Positions 58,503-64,000 of a DNA stretch of 64,000 nucleotides are shown here, piece after piece (positions within the stretch are counted from its first letter, which is position 1; the number at the start of each line of letters is the position of its first letter). This DNA is from Erigeron canadensis (lineage: Eukaryota; Streptophyta; Magnoliopsida; Asterales; Asteraceae). Made by a program: the position numbers and the translations under genes. The stretch is from the NCBI RefSeq assembly GCF_010389155.1, contig NC_057764.1:1612001-1676000 (forward strand), read 5' to 3'. The notes under the pieces are model-generated. The model made no database searches, had not been told where the DNA came from, and saw nothing but the letters and a program-made list of their open reading frames with translations.

Positions 58503-60480
58503 TGTAACACCCCAAGATTTTTAAGATAAATAAATTAACCATTTATTGTAGTTTTGACATTAAAATAATTTCCTAAAATTTTATTTTTGGATATGGGTTA
58601 ATTTTTTGGAACTTTAACGGATAATGGGTAAAAATTACTCACAAAAGTTTATATGGGCATGGCATCTCAGGAGAGTGCCAGTCTCCTATTTTCCCTTTAG
58701 TCGTTCTTCCACTACCTAATTCTTATTCTTTCTCAAATCTTCTTCAAGCTTCTTTCACTCTATTCTAACTAAATTCTAGTTCTCCTCGCATTTCAAGAAC
58801 TTCTTCAAAGATTAATCATAATAATAATCACCCATCATCTAAGAAATTGAAGAGCTAAGTGAGGGTCTAAGTGTGGTGGTGGTGGTGGCTGAAAATTAGG
58901 AAGAAGAGGTGGAAGAAATTGTGACTTGAATTCTTATTCTTCCATTCCTTAAGGTAAAGAGTTCCTAACCTAGTTTTGATTTCTATTAAGTATTAGGGTT
59001 CATGGGAAGTCCAATTTGGGGATTTTTGGGTTGAAAGATAATTTTGTTTATTATTTCCCAAAATTCTAATTACATCTTGATTATGACTATAGTGTTGCAT
59101 GAAATTGTTGATTTAATGTTTGTTAGTGACCATTATGGCCAAAATGAGAATTTGGTAACTATGATATGTAAGGGCCATATGGTGTTGACGAAATGAGATT
59201 TTAGCAAAATGATAGTTAGTTGAGATTGATGATTCTGAAAGATTGAACTTTGTAAAATAAGACTTGAAAATAAGTCTACTCAGAGAGAATGAGTTTGGAT
59301 GGGTAGGAATACTAGTGAATTGAGAGTTTGGTTAAATGAGTTTAACCAATATTATGAATAAAGTATTATATGCTTATTATGTTGATTTGTTAGGTTGAAT
59401 TGAAAGCTTGCCAATTGTGTTGTGGCTATTTTGTTGTTGTCTGTCACGAAGGAGGTGAGTAAATTTGCATACACTTATATGTGTGTTGGGTCAATTACCA
59501 CATGATGGTGGATTTCGTGTGTGGTAATCGATTTGGCATTAAGGCCTAATTTAGAGGCTGAGGCCTAAGACCCCCATAATTGTATTGAGATGAGGCCTAA
59601 GAACCTCTTTAATTATTGTTTAGCGTATATGATCCATGTCTGTTTTGTTAGTGCAAAAGTGAGTATGCAAGTGATGGTATGACGGTACCATTAATAGTCT
59701 TTTGTGTTTTTTCCCTCCTTCGTATATATATTAATTTGTATGAAAGTTTATTCACTAAACATTCACTTATATTTTAGTTGTTTACCATTTTTATAGGTGG
59801 TTCCGGAAGAAGGAACTAATCCCTTGTTGATTTGAAGTGTTGATATTAAGTTGATCTAGGTGTTTTGGAAGGTAATTGTCCATTTGCGGAAGAATGGAAC
59901 TTTTGGTATAGATACGTAGTCATCCTACCTCATTATGGCTCATAATACTTTTGTTGTTTTGACCAACTTGGCTCTTGGTAATTTGTGATGTTTTATCATA
60001 TTTGGTAATCTATATTTCTATAAAAAGTTAGTTTGGAGTCATGGTTTTTGTAACTCAAAGTATGAAATAGTCTTGGTTTATGACAACTTGGGTAGTGCGA
60101 CCCGTTTGGTCGTTTTAATGTAAATTTCAATGGTTAAGGTTTCAGATGTATCCTTTAGGTTGTAATATGTGATTTTACTCTTTTTGGTGTTTTGGTTTGA
60201 GTTTTTGAGCTTTGGAAAGAGTTTGAATCAAATTTGAGTCAAAATAGTTTTGTGCAGACCTAACCGTAAATTTACGACCCAGGACCATAAATTTATGATC
60301 CATTGTATTTTTGAGTACTATTGATGAGTGAAGAAAAAAATTCAGGAGCAAATTACGGTTCATTTTTACAGCTAGTTATAATTTAAGTCATAATTTTACA
60401 GTTGAGTTTCTACGATCAATTGTAATTAAGCCGTAAATTTACGGCTCCAAGCCATAAATTTACCGCCAGAACAAAAAAAA
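58503..60480 (+). repeat. Tekay-like Gypsy LTR, 3' end lost
   Basis: Starts TGTAACACCCCAAG, the canonical terminus. It shares with 8646-10884 a donor-like AGGTAAAG about 450 bp in and a T-rich TTTATAG|G acceptor-like site (59796). A cluster of CCGTAAATTTACGG-like palindromes lies at 60264-60465. No GGGGTGTTACA end; it runs into the Copia LTR at ~60484. Confidence 0.65.
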
Positions 60481-60483
60481 AAT

Positions 60484-61120
60484 CTATCTTTTGGTCGAGT
60501 CAAGTTAGGTCTTTTCACATCAGCGAGTACAATGGCTTTTTGCTAACAATGCATTCTTATCCAAATTGTAAGTCAAGGCGGGAAGAATTCAAACAAGAAG
60601 AAGACAAGGGTCACATGGTGGTTGTTCTAAGTGTATTATTCCTTGTATGGCAAAGTTGCGGTTGGATCCAAAAGAAAAGGGTTTCTTTCTCATACCCGAT
60701 TTGGTAAAGAAAACAAAGGTTTCTGATGCAAGTACTTTAAGTCAATAGTATCTCGACAATCACAATCACATCAATATCAAAGGGAGGCTATGTTGCCTTA
60801 ATTCCTCCTCTATATAAGGCAACACAGCCGCACAAAACACTTCGTGTTTGTCACCATAAAGTGTGTATCACTTATATTTCTATCTTGTAATTGTTTAAGT
60901 TTCTAGTTTGTCTAAACTTAACAATTGTATTTTCATTTACTTTCTTGTAAAACAAGTTGTAATATCGACCATGTATTCACTGTTTAATGAATGATACATA
61001 TGATTAGTCTTACATAGATTCTTGTATTTGAATTCTACTCTTGTTCTTATTCTTTAGTTATTTTTATCTACGTTATTATCTAGTTAATTAATCTAAGTTA
61101 AGCAAACAAGTGGACTGTCA
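60484..61120 (+). repeat. Solo LTR of the Copia A family (opposite strand)
   Basis: Alignable by eye with 4222-4869 inverted: CATCAGCGAGT, GGCGGGAAG, AAGACAAGGGTCACATGGTGG, CTCTATATAAGGCAACACAG (TATA), and the end AAGTGGACTGTCA. No proper PBS follows, only a doubtful TTGGTATTAAAATCC 22 bp on. The 5' edge is uncertain. Confidence 0.85.
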
Positions 61121-61792
61121 TATTGTTTATTCATTCTTATAACGTTGGTATTAAAATCCAAATAAGTTTTTTAATTATAGAGAGTGATCGTTGTATGTTG
61201 CCTAACGGGCACTATATTGATCTTCCGATTAACTTAAATAAAAATTTAAGGTTCCAAGAGTTCGAAAAATTTCTTGAAGACATGCTGATGGTACGTGTTC
61301 GTTGAAGTGGTCTCATTATCCATTACTCGGAATCACAACAAGATAATAAGTAATTAAGTCTCTGGACAGTATGTGTTGACAAATCACTCGCTAACCCCTT
61401 ATGGCTTCTAACGAGCACCAAAATAAATTACAAAAAAGCACTCAAGTGTCTAAAAGATGACTTAACATGCACTTTATGGCCGCAGTAACACTTATTGCTA
61501 ATGTTCTTGTCGGACTCCTACTAACACTTGAAGACTTGACATGCATTTTATGGCTGCAGTAATACAAGAAATCACTCAAACATCAATTAATGGGAACATT
61601 TTTCTATAACTAGAGACACTTCTACAAGAAGAATGTGAAATAGGGGAGAAAAAACAAAGAAACGGTCTCAAATATATAACTTGATGTTTCCTTCCCTTGA
61701 TTGTACTCCTTGAACTGATCAACAACAACATGCCTCCGAGGGTAGTTGTGAAGTTCGAGTCTATCTTTTAGGTGTTTTCACTTTTCAAGTAG
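61121..61792. other. Nothing recognised
   Basis: A 60-codon ORF at 61123 has no known motif. ACTTGACATGCATTTTATGGC (61533) nearly repeats ACTTAACATGCACTTTATGGC (61460). Confidence 0.4.
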
Positions 61793-61795
61793 TAA

Positions 61796-62378
61796 GGGGG
61801 GAGGGAGTGGTTACTCACCCTCCCCCAACACTAACCAATCAAATTTTTACACCTCAATTTTCCCTCATCTTTCCCAAATCACTGGCGACACTTTCCTCCA
61901 TCTTCCGCCAATCTCCACCTCATCATTTATTTTAGATTTATTTTTAATACTATAATTTTTCAAACTATATATACGAAAGTATATATATATAAATACAATT
62001 AATAAATAATAATTATAAAAAAAGGATTGTAAATAGTTCAGGGACTGAATTGTAATAAACTGATAAAAATTCCAGGGACTGAATTGTGATTAAAAATAAA
62101 TTTAATATTAGAAAATAGCACAAGGATCTAGCCATCTGGGTCTTCTTCTTCATCTATATCTATACATACATATATATATACATATATGGGAGCAGCTTTG
62201 TAACAAAAAAAAAATCACAACTCTCCTCTCTCTTACCCTCTTTCTCTCTCTTCTCTTCCCCCATCGAGGTTCTTCACCGCGAATTCCCTTCTCTCTCCTG
62301 TGGGTAACCGCTGGCGGCAGTGTGCCCGCGCGGCCCCGCGTGCCCGCATCCCCTTCCCCGCGGCCACTCCTTCCCCCC
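61796..62378. mobile_element. Harbinger-type non-autonomous element, TSD TAA
   Basis: Left GGGGGGAGGGAGTGG and right CCACTCCTTCCCCCC (inverted, 14 of 15 identical) are flanked by perfect TAA (61793-61795, 62379-62381). The 583-bp interior has TATATATACATATATG (62170), a CT-rich tract (62218-62262) and a GC-rich end, resembling a core promoter and 5' UTR. The word CAGGGACTGAATTGT occurs twice (62038, 62075). Confidence 0.85.
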
Positions 62379-62891
62379 TAAGAGTAATAGTTTATTTGTC
62401 ATTTAGTTAACTAAGTTTAAGCTTTGTGTCTCAAACTTATTTCCACATCTTACCTTGTAATTTGTTGATTCAAAAACAATAGTAATTATCCATTATAAAA
62501 AATACCTAAATATTGTGCATGTTCTTAAGTTGTGATAGCACAGTACCCGTGTGTTATGGTAGATACCGTGGTTCAGGCTTCTCAATTAAAAGACCCACAT
62601 ATACTACTTTGTGTGTGAAATCTGTTTAGGCTGCAGGTGTATTGTTTTTAAGGTGTGTTGTATTAGTGGATGGTATTTCTGACTTTTTCTCCCTTGTAAC
62701 TTTTAACATGGGTCTATTTTTCTTAATAAAGAGTATAAATATAGATACCTCAAACTTTGAATATATTCATAGAGTAGCTAACAAACATATAACATTCACA
62801 AATATCTTTTACATGGAATTTGAAGGCAAACGGAGAAAAAATCTATATCTATAACTACTTATAAAACAAACTAAGTAATATATTTTTGAAA

Positions 62892-63079
62892 TCTCTTAAT
62901 CTCTTAAAACATTTATAACATATATTTTTTATCTACGAAATTATCTTCATTAACTCCTTAAATTACACATGAATTATTTTACATTAATTATTTATTTTAT
63001 TCGTCGTCGTTGACACTACAAGTCGCCACCACCGATACACCACCACCTATTCCTCCATATTGCGCGAGTATTCGCCTAG
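62892..63079 (+). mobile_element. Helitron-like non-autonomous element
   Basis: Starts A|TCTCTTAATCTC, has the CGCCACCACCG module and ends ATTGCGCGAGTATTCGCCTAG|T. Same 3' family as 4968, 7040 and 51606. Confidence 0.6.
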
Positions 63080-63243
63080 TTTATATATATATATATAGTA
63101 CATCATAAAGTTAGATTTATTATCCTCCTCCTACCCTCCTCTTTTTATAAAATAGAAATATTTAGACTTAAAATTGTCAAACAAGTCATAATGGGTAAAG
63201 CTTTTATGAATCTAGTCATCCAACATTGTTATTCCCAGATTAA

Positions 63244-63435
63244 GAGCATCTCCAATGATCAAGTTATTAGTTAAAAGCTTTTTATAAAAAGTTATTTATT
63301 AAATTATGGCTCCAATGGTTAAGATTTAAAAAAGGTCTTTTAATTATGAAATAATGAAGAGAGAGAGTGTCATGTTCTTGCAAAAGCTTTTTCTAATAGT
63401 AAAAAGTTTTACAAAAAGCTCCATTAGAGAGGCCC
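63244..63435. mobile_element. Tourist-like MITE, TSD TAA
   Basis: GAGCATCTCCAATG at left and, inverted, GGGCCTCTCTAATG at right, flanked by TAA (63241-63243, 63436-63438). The GCATCTCCAATG terminus is common among plant MITEs. Confidence 0.75.
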
Positions 63436-63714
63436 TAAGGCAAATCACTTAAATAGACTGTGCTACCACCGTGTCAACTTAACTTACCTCTATTTATTTT
63501 TGGGAAATGAATCTACAATAAGTTTTAGCCATCTACAACAGTATATATTTTATACAGTTATACATTGTGCAGTTATAATATGTACAATTGTTATAAATAA
63601 CTAAAAATTGTTGTATATATATCACCACCCTTTATTTTTTGTGTTTCGCCAGGATAGGTCTCTCGTGGCCGATCTAAGGTTTTCAGAAAGAAACCGATGT
63701 ATACATCACTAGAT

Positions 63715-63797
63715 ATTGGCAATGCACCACCAAACGTGTTTTACAGTGTTCTAATTTACACCACTATAAAGCATATTTGGTGGTATATTGCCAAAAT
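63715..63797. mobile_element. 83-bp hairpin MITE
   Basis: ATTGGCAATGCACCACCAAA and TTTGGTGGTATATTGCCAAAA form a ~24-bp inverted repeat around a ~35-bp loop. Too short to classify. Confidence 0.5.
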
Positions 63798-63988
63798 TTA
63801 ATGGCATACATATCACTTTCCTTTTCACAAATGATCTTTACACAATTATCTTTTATTATGTAATATATATATATATATATATGAGATTGTTATATTTTAT
63901 TAGTATTTTTTTACAGAAAAAATATGGCGAATGGATCATTACTTTTTTTACATTTTAACAAATGTCTAAGTTGTACTTTTCATTATAG

Positions 63989-64000
63989 CTCAATGGCTGA
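63989..64000 (+). other. Pol III A-box-like word at window end
   Basis: TAGCTCAATGG fits the tRNA/SINE A box; the window stops before a B box could be seen. Confidence 0.25.

Noticed and set aside
60318..61125. TATTG as a target duplication for the 60-kb solo LTR
   Set aside because: The left TATTG lies ~160 bp before where LTR homology begins.
61140..61158. TTGGTATTAAAATCC as a PBS after the solo LTR
   Set aside because: It lies ~22 bp from the LTR end with several mismatches and no gag follows.
1..64000. CRISPR arrays, prophage, bacterial operons, organelle DNA
   Set aside because: No regularly spaced direct repeats with unique spacers, no ribosome-binding-site-led gene runs, and no organelle gene seen; all content is plant nuclear repeats.

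Overview
This is a transposon-dense stretch of nuclear DNA from a flowering plant. Two Copia elements on the minus strand carry primer-binding sites complementary to initiator Met-tRNA. Tat- and Tekay-like Gypsy LTRs, Helitrons, a PIF/Harbinger transposase, hAT and Mutator relatives, Stowaway/Tourist-type MITEs, a tRNA-derived SINE and a LINE tail are also present. The mix fits a dicot; Asteraceae is a guess from general resemblance, not shown by the sequence. I see no intact host protein gene, no rRNA or complete tRNA gene, and no CRISPR or bacterial feature.

Layout. 1-4869: Copia A (minus), cut by the window edge. 4.9-8.1 kb: Helitron-like pieces and a 480-bp foldback. 8.1-11.9 kb: a Tat-like LTR split by a 2.24-kb Tekay-like solo LTR with an AATAC target duplication. 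12.5-13.1 kb: SINE fragment and LINE 3' end. 14.5-16.5 kb: PIF/Harbinger element (TAA duplication) with a decayed DDE transposase. 16.6-18.6 kb: hAT element with a long-TIR MULE nested in it. 19-25 kb: sparse, with an RTE-type tail, a foldback, a cluster of pol III B-box-like motifs and a MITE. 25.8-35.25 kb: Copia B (plus), whose interior is largely replaced by a rearranged Tat-lineage element carrying gag and an intron-containing antisense ORF. 35.3-36.7 kb: MITEs, a full-length SINE and a possible En/Spm scrap. 38.2-44.2 kb: Copia C (minus), gag to RNase H, with stops. 45-50.4 kb: hAT fragment and a long-inverted-repeat element holding two MITEs and a Tat-like solo LTR (GACGG duplication). 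51.2-53.8 kb: a tandem host repeat hit by a Stowaway and two Helitrons; sister repeat copies serve as empty sites. 54-64 kb: MITEs, a Tekay-like LTR fragment, a solo LTR of the Copia A family, a Harbinger-type non-autonomous element, another Helitron end and small MITEs.

The genes here serve transposition only, and every autonomous copy is broken. The most unusual pattern is that nearly every LTR family carries its own reiterated short palindromic motif (cores such as GCGGCGC, AGCGCCGCT, CTCGCTGA, CGTAAATTTACG, GTGCTGACGTCAGCAC, GGAGCT). In several families the motif recurs six or seven times in 130-220 bp, and in Copia A and Tat it continues into internal sequence.
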